The position numbers were made by a program, and so were the translations under genes. The notes under the pieces are model-generated. The model was given only the letters and a program-made list of their open reading frames with translations. It did no database searches and had not been told where the DNA came from. Below are positions 30,677 through 40,437 of a DNA stretch of 64,000 bases, piece after piece. The stretch comes from Streptomyces sp. TRM64462. Its GTDB lineage: Bacteria > Actinomycetota > Actinomycetes > Streptomycetales > Streptomycetaceae. Position 1 is the stretch's first letter; every line of letters begins with the position of its first letter. Where the stretch lies: the NCBI RefSeq assembly GCF_013362995.1, contig NZ_JABWDV010000344.1, forward strand, positions 1 through 64,000, read 5' to 3'.

Positions 30677-31113
30677 GAAGGGTCCTTCCCTGGAGCGGAC
30701 GTCGGCCTTCTGGCTCGGCGACCGGTTGTGCTGTCCGGCCTCGGTCCCTGATGTGTGGACCGTGCCGGGGCGGTGGTCCCGCCGGGTACGGCGGGAAGAA
30801 GAAATAACGTGCGTGGGTCCGGCCCGAGGCCCCCTGCTCGGCCCTCTCCTGGGAAAAGCGAGGGTGACGCGCGCCGGTTCCGGAGCGTGCTCGAAACTGC
30901 TCAGGCAGGCTGCTCAGGCAGTCGGGGAGGCTCCCGGAAGAATGGTGGTCCCTGATGGGGACACGGAGCACCGCGCCACAAAGACGTCGGGTGCAGACTT
31001 GAGGTTAACACTACCGGCTCCAACAAACATTCCCCCTCTCCCACACCGGCAATCCGTGTGTCCGGCGATCCGCTGTTCCGGCGGTGTGCGCCGTAGCGGT
31101 ATTTCCTGCGGAG
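30677..31113. other. Long rho leader / thrB-rho gap
   Basis: 437 bases without a gene. A CCCGCCG-GGTA-CGGCGGG hairpin lies at 30778-30795 and, on the minus strand, is preceded by a pyrimidine tract (TTATTTCTTCTT). Such a C/U-rich untranslated region could serve rho autoregulation. A relatively AT-rich TGTTTGTTGGAGCCGGTAGT stretch at about 31006-31030 is the best place for a promoter, but no box pair fits well. Confidence 0.45.
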
Positions 31114-32031
31114 CTACGGGGCGAGCGGAAGCACGCTCGCCCCGGCGGCGTCGAGGCTGAGCCGGTTGGCCGCCCAGCCCTCGCCCGCCAGCAGCGCGAC
31201 CTTGTCCGCCGCGCCGTTCTCGGCCAGTGCGAGCACCGTGGGGCCCGCACCGGAGATGACCGCGGGGACGCCGTCCGCGCGCAGTCGGTTGACCAGCGAA
31301 ATGCTCTCGGGCATGGCCGGGGCCCGGTAGTCCTGGTGCAGCCGGTCCTCGGTGGCGGCGAGCAGCAGCTCGGGGCGCCGGGTGAGGGCCTCGACGAGCA
31401 GCCCGGCGCGGCCGGCGTTGGCCGCGGCGTCCACGTGCGGGACGGTCTTGGGCAGCAGGCCGCGCGCTGTTTCTGTGAGTACCGGCTTTCCGGGGACGAA
31501 AACCACCGGAACGACGGAACGCGCGGGATCCATCCTGATCGCGCGGGCGGCACCGGCCTCGGTCCAGGCCAGGGTGAATCCGCCGAGGAGGCACGCGGCG
31601 ACGTTGTCGGGGTGCCCCTCGATCTCGGTGGCGAGCTCCAGCAGCGCGGCGTCGTCGAGCTTGCCGTCGCCGCCTATGGTGACGGCGCGGGCGGCGACGA
31701 TGCCCGCGCAGATGGCGGCGGACGAGGAGCCGAGGCCGCGGCCGTGCGGGATGCGGTTGGCGCAGACGACCTCGAGACCGCGGGGCTGGCCGCCGAGCAG
31801 GTCGAAGGCGGTGCGCAGGGAGCGGACGAGGAGGTGGCTCTCGTCGCGCGGGAGGGTGTCGGCGCCCTCACCGGCGATGTCGATGTGCAGTCCGGAGTCG
31901 GCGACGCGGACGACGACGTCGTCGTACAGCCCCAGGGCCAGGCCGAAGGCGTCGAAGCCGGGGCCGAGGTTGGCGCTGGTGGCGGGCACGCGCACCCGGA
32001 CGGCGGCGGCGCGGAACGCTGGACCGGCCAT
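31114..32031 (-). CDS. thrB: Homoserine kinase
   Basis: A 305-residue GHMP-family kinase: substrate loop VRVRVPATSANLGPGFDAFGLAL, the ATP motif PHGRGLGSSSAAICAGI and the C-terminal SGAGPTVLAL. It phosphorylates homoserine to O-phosphohomoserine, the substrate of ThrC encoded just upstream. AAGGAG is present nine bases before the ATG at 32031. A 338-base gap from thrC suggests an additional promoter. Confidence 0.96.
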   Translation of the reverse strand: MAGPAFRAAAVRVRVPATSANLGPGFDAFGLALGLYDDVVVRVADSGLHIDIAGEGADTLPRDESHLLVRSLRTAFDLLGGQPRGLEVVCANRIPHGRGLGSSSAAICAGIVAARAVTIGGDGKLDDAALLELATEIEGHPDNVAACLLGGFTLAWTEAGAARAIRMDPARSVVPVVFVPGKPVLTETARGLLPKTVPHVDAAANAGRAGLLVEALTRRPELLLAATEDRLHQDYRAPAMPESISLVNRLRADGVPAVISGAGPTVLALAENGAADKVALLAGEGWAANRLSLDAAGASVLPLAP

Positions 32032-32369
32032 CGCTCGTTGACTCTCCTTGATCTGGACCTGCGGGGGTGACCTGCGGGGTGGGGATGGGCGGGGACTGCG
32101 AGGCTTACGTCGACGTACGAGGACCCAGGGGCCGTTCCGGCAGTCACCAACGGCAACGTCACCCGCGGCATATGCGGCGGGGTGGGTTCGGTACAGCCTA
32201 TCGAAGGAAGGTTCTGCCGCGACATAGGGCGCACAGGAGGCGCACGATGCGTGTCGCGTGCCTTCCTGTGCTCCTACGATCGGTTCTGGTCGCGTTCGTC
32301 CAGGTCGGACGGGGGTCCGGCGGAGTTCCGGCGGGTTCAGCGGATACGGCGGCGGCCCGTCCGGCCGGG
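32032..32369. other. thrC-thrB gap with a candidate promoter
   Basis: 338 bases with no convincing gene. A TAGGCT -10-like box lies on the minus strand at 32195-32200, which would give a leader of about 155 bases before thrB; no clear -35 box accompanies it. A short frame starting with ATG at 32171 runs out of frame into thrB and is not threonine-rich enough to call an attenuator peptide. Confidence 0.4.
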
Positions 32370-33440
32370 TCAGGCGAGGCCGAGGCGCTGGGCGGCGGCC
32401 GCGGCGTCGACCGGGACGGTGACGGGCTGCGGCGCTCCGGCGACGGCCCAGTCGGGGTCCTTGAGGCCGTTGCCGGTGACCGTGCAGACGATGGTCTGGC
32501 CCGGGTCGACCTTGCCCTGCTCCGCGGCCTTCAGCAGGCCTGCGACGGACGCGGCGGACGCGGGCTCCACGAAGACGCCCTCCTGGGCGGCCAACAGCCG
32601 GTAGGCGCGCAGGATCTCACGGTCCGTCACCTCGTCGATGAAGCCGCCGGACTCGTCGCGGGCCGCCAGCGCGTACTGCCAGGAGGCCGGGTTGCCGATG
32701 CGGATGGCGGTGGCGATGGTCGACGGGTCCTTGACGACCTCGCCGCGTACGAGCGGAGCGGAGCCGGACGCCTGGAAGCCCCACATGCGGGGCGTCCGCG
32801 TGGCCGTGCCGTCCGCCGCGTACTCGCGGTAGCCCTTCCAGTACGCGGTGATGTTGCCGGCGTTGCCGACGGGCAGGACGTGGATGTCGGGGGCGTCGCC
32901 GAGCATGTCCACGATCTCGAACGCGGCGGTCTTCTGGCCCTCGATACGGACCGGGTTGACCGAATTGACCAGCGCGACGGGGTAGTTGTCGGACAGGGCG
33001 CGGGCCAGCGTCAGACAGTCGTCGAAGTTGCCGTCGACCTGGAGGATCTTCGCGCCGTGGACGAGGGCCTGGCCCATCTTGCCCAGGGCGATCTTGCCCT
33101 GCGGCACGAGGACGGCGGACACCATCCCGGCCCGTACGGCGTAGGCGGCGGCGGAGGCGGAGGTGTTGCCGGTGGAGGCGCAGATGACGGCCTTGGCGCC
33201 CTCCTCCTTGGCCCTGGTGATGGCCATGGTCATGCCGCGGTCCTTGAAGGAACCGGTGGGGTTGGCGCCCTCGACCTTCAGATGAACCTCGCAGCCGGTG
33301 CGCTCGGAGAGGACCTGGGCCGGGACGAGCGGCGTACCACCCTCACGGAGCGTGACGACGGGCGTGGTGTCCGTGACCGGAAGGCGGTCCCGGTACTCCT
33401 CGATGATGCCGCGCCACTGATGGGTGCCCTTGCTGGTCAT
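32370..33440 (-). CDS. thrC: Threonine synthase
   Basis: 356 residues from the ATG at 33440, with AAAGGA five bases upstream; the longer frame into hom is rejected. Fold-type II PLP enzyme with Lys66 in [14 protein letters not shown] forming the Schiff base, the phosphate-binding [13 protein letters not shown] and the C-terminal VTGNGLKDP. It converts O-phosphohomoserine to threonine. It is seven bases after the hom stop, clearly in one operon with hom. Confidence 0.97.
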   Translation of the reverse strand: MTSKGTHQWRGIIEEYRDRLPVTDTTPVVTLREGGTPLVPAQVLSERTGCEVHLKVEGANPTGSFKDRGMTMAITRAKEEGAKAVICASTGNTSASAAAYAVRAGMVSAVLVPQGKIALGKMGQALVHGAKILQVDGNFDDCLTLARALSDNYPVALVNSVNPVRIEGQKTAAFEIVDMLGDAPDIHVLPVGNAGNITAYWKGYREYAADGTATRTPRMWGFQASGSAPLVRGEVVKDPSTIATAIRIGNPASWQYALAARDESGGFIDEVTDREILRAYRLLAAQEGVFVEPASAASVAGLLKAAEQGKVDPGQTIVCTVTGNGLKDPDWAVAGAPQPVTVPVDAAAAAQRLGLA

Positions 33441-33447
33441 GGGTCCT

Positions 33448-34740
33448 TTACTCCCCTTCAACACGCATGATGCTGGCGACACCGCGTACGGTGTCGAGCT
33501 TGCGCAGCGCCTCGACGGTCCCGTTGAGGGCGGCGTCGGGCGCGCGGTGGGTGACAACGACGAGGGAGGCTTCCCCGTCCTTGCCCTGCTGACGGACGGT
33601 GTCGATCGACACCCCGTGCTCGGCGAAGACCGTCGCGACCTGGGCGAGGACGCCCGGCTTGTCGGCCACGTCGAGGCTGATGTGGTAGCGCGTGACGACC
33701 TCGCCCATGGGGCTCACGGGCAGCTGGGTGTACGCGGAGTCGCCGGGCCCCGTCGCGTCGTTGAGGCGGTTGCGGCAGACGGCGACGAGGTCGCCGAGCA
33801 CGGCCGACGCGGTCGGGGAACCGCCGGCGCCCGGACCGTAGAACATGAGCTGCCCGGCCGCGTCGGACTCGACGAACACGGCGTTGTACGCGCCGCGGAC
33901 GCTGGCCAGCGGGTGGGTGAGCGGGATCATCGCGGGGTGCACGCGCGCGGTGACGGACCCGCCGTCGGCGGCGCGCTCGCAGATGGCGAGCAGTTTGATG
34001 GTGCAGCCCATGCGTTTGGCGGAGGCGAAGTCGGCGGCGGTGACCTCGGTCATGCCCTCGCGGTAGACGTCGTCGAGCCGTACGCGGGTGTGGAAGGCGA
34101 TACCGGCCAGGATGGCGGCCTTGGCGGCGGCGTCGAAGCCCTCGACGTCGGCGGTCGGGTCGGCCTCGGCGTACCCGAGCGCGGTGGCCTCGTCCAGGGC
34201 CTCCGAATAGCCGGCCCCGGAGGTGTCCATCTTGTCGAGGATGAAGTTGGTCGTGCCGTTGACGATGCCCAGGACACGGTTGACCTTGTCGCCTGCGAGG
34301 GACTCGCGCAGCGGCCTGATCAGCGGGATGGCGCCGGCGACGGCGGCCTCGTAGTAGAGATCCCGCCCGTGCTCCTCGGCGGCGGCGTGCAGCGCGGCGC
34401 CGTCCTGGGCGAGGAGGGCCTTGTTGGCGGAGACGACGGACGCGCCGTGCTCGAAGGCCGTGGTGATGAGCGTACGAGCGGGCTCGACCCCTCCGATCAC
34501 CTCGACGACGACGTCGATGTCCCCGCGCTTGACGAGGGCCATGGCGTCGGTGGTGACCAGCTCGGGGTCGATGCCCTCGCGGACCTTGGACGGGCGGCGG
34601 ACGGCGACCCCGGCGAGCTCGACCGGGGCGCCGATGCGCGCGGCGAGATCGTCGGCGTGCGTCGTCATGATGCGCGCCACCTCGGAGCCGACCACTCCAC
34701 AGCCCAGCAGCGCCACCTTCAGCGGACGCGTACGCATCAT
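33448..34740 (-). CDS. hom: Homoserine dehydrogenase
   Basis: A 430-residue protein. NAD(P)-binding [15 protein letters not shown] is at the N-terminus, followed by the catalytic domain with [11 protein letters not shown] and the lysine in [17 protein letters not shown]-terminal ACT domain ([28 protein letters not shown]) is the expected site of threonine feedback control. It reduces aspartate semialdehyde to homoserine, the branch-point of threonine and methionine synthesis. Two adjacent ATG codons follow GAGGTCGG. Confidence 0.97.
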   Translation of the reverse strand: MMRTRPLKVALLGCGVVGSEVARIMTTHADDLAARIGAPVELAGVAVRRPSKVREGIDPELVTTDAMALVKRGDIDVVVEVIGGVEPARTLITTAFEHGASVVSANKALLAQDGAALHAAAEEHGRDLYYEAAVAGAIPLIRPLRESLAGDKVNRVLGIVNGTTNFILDKMDTSGAGYSEALDEATALGYAEADPTADVEGFDAAAKAAILAGIAFHTRVRLDDVYREGMTEVTAADFASAKRMGCTIKLLAICERAADGGSVTARVHPAMIPLTHPLASVRGAYNAVFVESDAAGQLMFYGPGAGGSPTASAVLGDLVAVCRNRLNDATGPGDSAYTQLPVSPMGEVVTRYHISLDVADKPGVLAQVATVFAEHGVSIDTVRQQGKDGEASLVVVTHRAPDAALNGTVEALRKLDTVRGVASIMRVEGE

Positions 34741-34794
34741 CCGACCTCGTTTCCTGTCCTACGTCGTATTTCTACGGTGCTCCAGTCTCACTCA

Positions 34795-34823
34795 CCGGAC
34801 GGGAGTTTCTATCCTCCGTCCGG
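34795..34823 (-). terminator. Hairpin between lysA and hom
   Basis: CCGGACGGGAG pairs with CTCC-GTCCGG with one bulge; it lies about 20 bases after the lysA stop. It probably limits read-through from lysA into the hom-thrC unit. Confidence 0.6.
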
Positions 34824-34843
34824 ATCCTGAGACACCTATTTCA

Positions 34844-36235
34844 TTACCCGACATCGAGACGCAGGAGATCTTCCTCCGTCTCACGCCGGACGATCACCCG
34901 CGCCTCGCCGTCGCGCACGGCGACGACGGGCGGGCGAAGTGCGTGGTTGTAGTTGCTGGCCATGGACCGGCAGTACGCCCCGGTGGCCGGCACGGCGAGC
35001 AGATCGCCGGGCGCGAGGTCCGCGGGCAGGAACGCGTCCTTGACCACGATGTCGCCGCTCTCGCAGTGCTTGCCGACGACCCGGCTGAGCATGGGCTCGG
35101 CGTCGGAGGTGCGGGAGACGAGGGCGACGCTGTACTCGGCGTCGTACAGGGCGGTCCTGATGTTGTCGGACATGCCGCCGTCGACGGAGACGTACGTACG
35201 GAGCCCGTCGAGGGGCTTGACGGTGCCCACCTCGTACAGCGTGAAGGCGGTGGGCCCGACGACGGCCCGCCCGGGCTCGACGGAGATACGGGGCGTGGCG
35301 AGCCCGGCGGCCTCGCACTCGCGGGTGACGATCTCGTTGAGGGCCTTGGCGATCTCGTGCGGCTCACGCGGGTCGTCGTCGGAGGTGTACGCGATGCCGA
35401 GCCCGCCGCCGAGGTCGATCTCGGGCAGCTCGACGCCGTGCTCGTCCCGGATGGCGGCCAGCAGCGAGACGACCCGCCGCGCGGCGACCTCGAAGCCCGC
35501 CATGTCGAAGATCTGGGACCCGATGTGCGAGTGGATTCCCACGAGTTCGAGCGAGTCGAGCTGGAGGGCGCGGCGCACGGCCTCGGCGGCCTGCCCGCCG
35601 GCGAGCGCGATGCCGAACTTCTGGTCCTCGTGGGCAGTGGCGATGAACTCGTGGGTGTGCGCCTCGACTCCGACGGTCACCCGGATCTGGACGCGCTGCC
35701 GCGTGCCGAGTTCCCGGGCGATGTGGGCGACGCGCACGATCTCCTGGAAGGAGTCGAGGACGATGCGCCCGACGCCGGCCGCGACGGCGTCGCGGATCTC
35801 CTTCTCGCTCTTGTTGTTGCCGTGGAAGGCGATCCGGTCGGCGGGCATGCCGGCGGAGAGCGCGGTGGCGAGCTCGCCTCCGGAGCAGACGTCGAGGTTG
35901 AGCCCCTCTTCGTGCAGCCACCGCACGACGGCCCGCGAGAGGAACGCCTTCCCGGCGTAGAAGACATCGGCGTCCTTGCCGAAGGCGTCGGCCCAGGCGC
36001 GGCAGCGGGCGCGGAAGTCGGTCTCGTCGAGGATGTAGGCGGGCGTCCCGAACTCCTCGGCGAGCCGGGTGACGCGCAGCCCTCCGACGGTGAGCACGCC
36101 GTCGTCGTCCCGCTGGACGGTGCGGGCCCAGACCTTGGGGTCGAGGTGGTTGAGGTCGGCGGGCGGCGCCGTGTAGTGGCCTTCGGGGAGGACGTCGGCG
36201 TGGCGGGGCCCGGCGGGGTGCGCGGAACGGCTCAT
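34844..36235 (-). CDS. lysA: Diaminopimelate decarboxylase
   Basis: 463 residues from the ATG at 36235. Fold-type III PLP enzyme with Lys96 in [12 protein letters not shown], the glycine-rich phosphate site ([15 protein letters not shown]), the substrate/PLP motif [11 protein letters not shown] and [10 protein letters not shown] with the active-site cysteine of the partner subunit. It decarboxylates meso-DAP to lysine. It starts only 13 bases after the upstream ArgS-like gene, so the two are likely co-transcribed. The ribosome binding site is weak (GAGAG). Confidence 0.97.
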   Translation of the reverse strand: MSRSAHPAGPRHADVLPEGHYTAPPADLNHLDPKVWARTVQRDDDGVLTVGGLRVTRLAEEFGTPAYILDETDFRARCRAWADAFGKDADVFYAGKAFLSRAVVRWLHEEGLNLDVCSGGELATALSAGMPADRIAFHGNNKSEKEIRDAVAAGVGRIVLDSFQEIVRVAHIARELGTRQRVQIRVTVGVEAHTHEFIATAHEDQKFGIALAGGQAAEAVRRALQLDSLELVGIHSHIGSQIFDMAGFEVAARRVVSLLAAIRDEHGVELPEIDLGGGLGIAYTSDDDPREPHEIAKALNEIVTRECEAAGLATPRISVEPGRAVVGPTAFTLYEVGTVKPLDGLRTYVSVDGGMSDNIRTALYDAEYSVALVSRTSDAEPMLSRVVGKHCESGDIVVKDAFLPADLAPGDLLAVPATGAYCRSMASNYNHALRPPVVAVRDGEARVIVRRETEEDLLRLDVG

Positions 36236-36248
36236 GTCTGTGGCTCTC

Positions 36249-37307
36249 TCAGAGATGGTCGGGGGCACTGATGCCGAGCAGGGACAGGCCGCCGGCGAGC
36301 ACCGTCCCGGCGGCTTCGGCGAGTGCGAGCCGGGAGCGGTGGGCGGCCGAGGGTTTCTCGTCACCTCGCGGCAGCACGGTGTGCTGGAACCGGAGGAACG
36401 CGTCGGCGACCGCCTCCAGGTGCCGGGCGAGCCGGTCGGGGGCGCGGTGCCGGGCGGCGGCGAGGAGGACGGCGGGGTGATCGGCGAGGGCGGCGATCAG
36501 GTCCGGGGCGTCTCCGACATGCTCGTCGTACGCGGGGCCGAACCCGAGGTCGGCGGCGTTACGGAGGAGGGCGCGGGCGCGGGCGTGCGCGTACCGGACG
36601 GTGAAGAAGGGGCTGTCGGCCTCGGTCTGCCGCAGCAGCGGTTCCGGGTCGAGGACCCGGTCGTGAGCGGCGGGCCGAAGCAGGGCCCACCGGGCGGCGT
36701 CGGGCCCGAGGGCGGCGGCGACGTCGTAGTGGGCGGGACGGGGGCGGAGCGGCTGGGGGGCACCGTGGTCGTGGTGGGCGCCGTCGCCGTGTGGGCCGCC
36801 GTCGCCGAGGTCGGCGTCGTCGTGTGCGGCCATCCGGACCTGGGCGCCCTGGGAGCGGAGGAGGGCGGCGACGGCCTCGGTGACGACGCGGGCGCGCAGA
36901 TCGTCACCGGGCGCGCCAAGCGCGACGTCGACCCCCCGAAGGGCATCCCCGTACCCGTACCGCCCCGCCCCGAGCTCAAGAACGCTCCGTACGAGAAGGT
37001 GATGCCCCTGGGCGCGGGCGCCGGCGCGGAGGGTGAGGTTCAGGAACCCGGGCCCGGTGATGTCGACGCGCTCGATACCGGGCGCGTCGAGGAGCCGCTC
37101 GCGCAGCACCTCGGCGACCTCGCGGGGCGGGAGCGCGGCGGGCTTGGCGAGCTGGAGGGCGGCGTTCGTGGCCCAGTCCCCGCAGCCGCCGGCCCGGGGC
37201 CGCTCCACGAGCACCCGCGCCGGAATCCGCTCGACCTGCAGCGCACCCTCACCGACGGCACGGCGCACGGCGTGCAGCACGGTGTGGGAGAGATCTGCGG
37301 GGGTCAC
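36249..37307 (-). CDS. nrtL: ArgRS-related anticodon-binding-domain protein without a catalytic core
   Basis: 352 residues from GTG 37307. The N-terminal ~120 residues resemble the arginyl-tRNA synthetase additional domain ([22 protein letters not shown]). The C-terminal ~130 residues resemble the DALR anticodon-binding domain ([13 protein letters not shown]... [14 protein letters not shown]). Between them only ~60 residues remain, with a His/Asp/Gly-rich stretch ([21 protein letters not shown]), and the HIGH and KMSKS motifs are missing. It cannot charge tRNA by itself. I recall that annotation pipelines call this family NrtL. The position before lysA is conserved in Streptomyces as far as I remember. 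A TACGCT box six bases before the GTG suggests leaderless expression. Confidence 0.82.
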   Translation of the reverse strand: MTPADLSHTVLHAVRRAVGEGALQVERIPARVLVERPRAGGCGDWATNAALQLAKPAALPPREVAEVLRERLLDAPGIERVDITGPGFLNLTLRAGARAQGHHLLVRSVLELGAGRYGYGDALRGVDVALGAPGDDLRARVVTEAVAALLRSQGAQVRMAAHDDADLGDGGPHGDGAHHDHGAPQPLRPRPAHYDVAAALGPDAARWALLRPAAHDRVLDPEPLLRQTEADSPFFTVRYAHARARALLRNAADLGFGPAYDEHVGDAPDLIAALADHPAVLLAAARHRAPDRLARHLEAVADAFLRFQHTVLPRGDEKPSAAHRSRLALAEAAGTVLAGGLSLLGISAPDHL

Positions 37308-37313
37308 GGGACA

Positions 37314-37319
37314 AGCGTA
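37314..37319 (-). promoter_or_regulatory. -10 box TACGCT of a probable leaderless promoter (ArgS-like/lysA unit)
   Basis: On the minus strand TACGCT is followed by six bases (TGTCCC) and the GTG start at 37307. No Shine-Dalgarno sequence precedes the start, which supports leaderless translation. No good -35 box is seen. Confidence 0.5.
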
Positions 37320-37434
37320 GGCGAGGAGGGGGGTCACTACGCGAACCGGTTTCGCCATGCGGGCACGGGGCGCGGCCCCGGCCGCTCACGGCCCGGGAAC
37401 GGAGCGCGCCGACAGCCCCCGCGGTGCCTGCCGT

Positions 37435-37857
37435 TCAGCCCCGCGTCGTACCGGCCCGCCCGGCCCCGTGGCACCCGTCCACGGGCGGCGGCATCAATCC
37501 CCGTACGACCCTCACGAGCTCGGCGGGCTCGAAGGGCTTGGCGAGGAACGCGTCGACCCCGGCGTCGAGCCCGCTCTCCACCTCGGCCTGACTGCAGGCA
37601 CTGATGATCGCGACCGGCAGATGCCGCGTCCGCGCGTCCCCGCGCAGCCGCGCGGCGGTCCGCAGCCCGTCCAGGCGGGGCATGACGACATCGAGCGTCA
37701 CCACATCGGGCCGCACCCGATGGACCACTTCCAGACACTCGGCACCGTCGGCCGCGGTCACCACCTCGAAGCCCTCCAGCTCGAGGTTGACCCTGATCAG
37801 CTGCCGGATGACCCGGTTGTCGTCCACAACCAGCACCCGACCGGAGACGCCTGACAC
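37435..37857 (-). CDS. Stand-alone response-regulator receiver protein
   Basis: 140 residues from GTG 37857. A CheY-like receiver domain only: acidic VDDN, phospho-acceptor Asp in VVTLDVVMPRLDG, Ser/Thr in IISACS and Lys in FLAKPFEP. No output domain follows; the tail is a short Pro/Gly-rich end. No kinase is adjacent, so the partner is unknown. The start codon is preceded by TACTCT with a six-base gap and no ribosome binding site. Confidence 0.9.
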   Translation of the reverse strand: MSGVSGRVLVVDDNRVIRQLIRVNLELEGFEVVTAADGAECLEVVHRVRPDVVTLDVVMPRLDGLRTAARLRGDARTRHLPVAIISACSQAEVESGLDAGVDAFLAKPFEPAELVRVVRGLMPPPVDGCHGAGRAGTTRG

Positions 37858-37863
37858 AACTCG

Positions 37864-37869
37864 AGAGTA
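37864..37869 (-). promoter_or_regulatory. -10 box TACTCT of a probable leaderless promoter (receiver protein)
   Basis: TACTCT, then six bases CGAGTT, then GTG. The same geometry occurs at 3549-3561 and at 37307-37319. Confidence 0.5.
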
Positions 37870-38018
37870 GGTCCCTCCCCACCCCCGCGTCCGGGTTTTC
37901 CCCACTTCCGCCCCCACCGGGCGACGTCAGGCCATGGCACCGCGGGAAATACCTGTTCACAGGCACCCGCTGGGAGCTGGTAGTGTTCTACCCGTCGCCG
38001 CGAGCGAGCAGCGACAGC

Positions 38019-38090
38019 GCCCCCGTAGCTCAGGGGATAGAGCAACGGCCTCCGGAGCCGTGTGCGCAGGTTCGAATCCTGCCGGGGGCA
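38019..38090 (+). tRNA. tRNA-Arg (anticodon CCG)
   Basis: 72 bases that fold as a full cloverleaf: acceptor GCCCCCG/CGGGGGC, D arm GCTC...GAGC, anticodon stem ACGGC/GCCGT with loop CTCCGGA (anticodon CCG, reading CGG), and T arm CAGGTTCGAATCCTG. No CCA is encoded. A TAGTGT -10-like box lies 33 bases upstream (37981-37986) with TTCACA 19 bases before that. It marks the border between the conserved block and the defence genes. Confidence 0.97.
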
Positions 38091-38145
38091 CTCTGAGGGT
38101 GGGAACGGGCAGGGCAGACTGTTCGGGTTGTCCACTCCGAGTGTC

Positions 38146-38187
38146 GTGATCGGGTTCAGCGCTTCGGCGCGGGACCCGATCACTTTT
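38146..38187 (+). terminator. tRNA transcript terminator
   Basis: A 10-bp outer stem GTGATCGGGT / ACCCGATCAC and an inner GCGC-TTCG-GCGC stem-loop, followed directly by TTTT. It lies 55 bases after the tRNA. Confidence 0.85.
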
Positions 38188-38215
38188 GGTGCATCTGCAC
38201 CGCACGCGGTCACTC

Positions 38216-39029
38216 TCAGGTACGTGCCCAGGAAGGCGTCGGCAGGTCGGCGGGGAGCGCGAGCGGCGGTGTACGCACCAGCCAGCCGTCGGCGCGGGCC
38301 GTCCCCTCGAAGACGCCGATCTTGCGGGCCAGCCCTTCCGGCTGGCCGGTGTCGCAACAGGCGGGTGCCGACTCCCACTCGTCGGAGCCACGCACAAGGG
38401 CCCCGTCCTCGACCGCGAGGGCGAAGCCGGGTCCCGAGTGGGTGACTTCGTACCGCGACAGGTACTTCACGCGTGACAGGCCAAGGTCGTGCTTCCAGCT
38501 CATCACCCACATCGAGCATGCCAGATACCAGCGGACGGTGGACTGCCCTGCCCAGTGGGTGTGCAGCTGAACGCCGTTCAGTCCGGCGGTCACCGCCGCC
38601 TCGTACACCGCGTCCAGCGCCCGCCGCGCCACGCCCGCGCCGCGCGCCGCCGGATGGACGTACAGCGACAAAACGCCGAGGCAGTGCCAGCCGCGCGGCC
38701 ATGTGTCGACCGCGATCGTGCCGACAGGGGGTTCCCTCCGCGTCCAGCAGCCAGTACCCGCGTGACCAGTCGTCGTGTCGGCCGTCTCGTACTGGGAACC
38801 TCAGTCTTTCGCGCAGCCGACGCTCGTCCGCCGCGGTCAGCCCATCCGCCTCGACGGCCTCATCCAGAGCGAGTTCGGCCAGCAACACCAGCTCCCACCG
38901 CCCGAACCGGTGACCCTCCGCCGGCATCACAGGCCGCTTTCGCCCCGACGGGGCCAGCAGTTCATGAGGGCGCAGCGCTTCCTCATCCTTCATGCACATC
39001 ACCGTAAGGTCACCCACTGGCAACGTCAT
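38216..39029 (-). pseudogene. Frameshifted GNAT-family acetyltransferase
   Basis: Two overlapping frames make one protein. The first, from about ATG 39029, encodes PAEGHRFGRWELVLLAELALDE and continues to SRGYWLLDAEG. The second continues VGTIAVDTWPRGWHCLGVLSLYVHPAARGAGVARRALDAVY, where PAARGAGVARRAL is the acetyl-CoA motif A of GNAT enzymes, and ends at 38216. They join near 38733-38738 in the run GAGGGAACCCCC; removing a single G restores one frame. It is either a recent inactivation or a sequencing error in a homopolymer. The substrate is unknown. Confidence 0.7.
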
Positions 39030-39195
39030 CGAACGCTCTGTGATCGTCAGGGTCTTCGTCCGGACCGCGGAAGTCGGAAGCGACGCGTCGTACACTCGCG
39101 GACCACGATCTCGTCCAGCCAGGCCACGCAGCCGGGGAGTCCGACACGGTCCGTCGCCAAGGCCGCGTCCGCCGCACGGCGACCAGGGCGCGGCG

Positions 39196-40437
39196 TCAGG
39201 CGAGGTCCGCCAGAAGTGCTTCCAGGACCGTCTCCTCCTCCACGCGTGCGCCGAGTTCGGTGAGAGCCGACGCCAGAACCGGGTCCCAGGGGCTGCTTCC
39301 GGGGACGCCGGCCAAGGGGGGCAGCGCGGTCCTCGTGGCCGCGACAGCGGCGCGGTAGTCGGCGGCCGTGTAGCGCCAGGGCCGCCAGGGAACGCGGCGC
39401 AGCAGGGCGCTCGCGATGCGGAGGCCGCCCCAGTCGAAGTCGCCGTGGTACAGGAGGGTCGCACCGTTGCCGTGGAGGTGGCGCAGGAGGGTGAGGGCGG
39501 CTGCGGACGGCTGGCCCTGGAGGCAGACGAGGGGTGGGCAGTCGAGGCCGTGGGCGTCGGCGGCGGCCGACAGTACGGCGGGGTTCTCACAGATCCGGAC
39601 CGTTGACGGCGTCGTACGCGGAGGTCGGTGCACCAGTTGGCGCAGGGTCAGGACGGCGGGCTCGCCACTGTCGGCCATCCAGTCCAGGGCAGGCGTGCCG
39701 CGGACGTTCAGGGTGAGCACCGTCGAGGACACGTCGTCGCGCAGGAGTCCAGCGGACGCCCACGCATCCCGCCGCCATCCGGTACCGCTGCCATCAGGGA
39801 AGCCTGTGAGGGCGCGGACTCCGGACAGGGTGAGGGTGGCCAGGGGTGTTCCGTCGTCCAGGGCATGTGCGCCGCCGAGGACGCGGGCCGCGAAGGCGGG
39901 AAGGGACACGGCGGGGTCGGCGGGGAGCTGACGCAGCGCCGTGGCCGTGTCGGCCAGGAGTGTTCGGGCGGCTTCGGGGGTGCGGGCGAGGCGGCGTACC
40001 AGTCCGTCGGTACGCAGGCGGGTGGCCCAGTCGGTGAGGCGGGGGTGGTCGCGGACCAGGGCTTCGAGCGGGGCGTACGCGGACCGCCAGGCGTGGGACT
40101 CGGCGGCGCGGGTCTCGCTGAGCGGGGTGACCGGTCCGGTGAGGGCTGTGACCGCCGGGGCGAGGCCGTCGGGGCTGATGCCGGAGCGGCGCAGCACTGC
40201 GTCCACCGCGTCGAGCCGCACGGTGAGCGAACGCCCGCCGCCCGGGGCGCGGCCCAGCAGGCGTTCGGCCGCCGCGCGCTGGGACTCTGTGGGGGCCGTC
40301 AGCGAGACCGGTCCGGTGAGGGTCTGCTCACGCTCCACGCGCCGGCGGGCGCGTTCGACCAGCCAGGCCAGGTCGGGGGTGCCGAGGAGGCGGCGCAGGC
40401 GTACGGCGTCGATGGGGCCGGTGGGCGTCTCGTTCAT
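39196..40437 (-). CDS. jetD: Wadjet JetD-like protein (DUF3323/DUF2399, TIGR02679-type)
   Basis: 413 residues from the ATG at 40437, overlapping the jetC stop by four bases. A helical N-terminal domain precedes a C-terminal toprim-like domain: a conserved glutamate (Glu284 in ICENPAVL) and the GDFDWGG motif (Asp333, Asp335) are the expected metal ligands. Established for Wadjet: JetD is the nuclease, related to topoisomerase VI subunit A, that cuts circular plasmid DNA handed over by the SMC-like JetABC motor. It is last in the operon. The domain family is assigned by recognition of sequence style and operon context, not by a search. Confidence 0.85.
   Translation of the reverse strand: MNETPTGPIDAVRLRRLLGTPDLAWLVERARRRVEREQTLTGPVSLTAPTESQRAAAERLLGRAPGGGRSLTVRLDAVDAVLRRSGISPDGLAPAVTALTGPVTPLSETRAAESHAWRSAYAPLEALVRDHPRLTDWATRLRTDGLVRRLARTPEAARTLLADTATALRQLPADPAVSLPAFAARVLGGAHALDDGTPLATLTLSGVRALTGFPDGSGTGWRRDAWASAGLLRDDVSSTVLTLNVRGTPALDWMADSGEPAVLTLRQLVHRPPRTTPSTVRICENPAVLSAAADAHGLDCPPLVCLQGQPSAAALTLLRHLHGNGATLLYHGDFDWGGLRIASALLRRVPWRPWRYTAADYRAAVAATRTALPPLAGVPGSSPWDPVLASALTELGARVEEETVLEALLADLA

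Noticed and set aside
32032-32171. A possible threonine-attenuator leader peptide before thrB (ATG at 32171)
   Set aside because: It has only three Thr codons in its first 13 and no terminator/antiterminator hairpins, and it runs out of frame into thrB.
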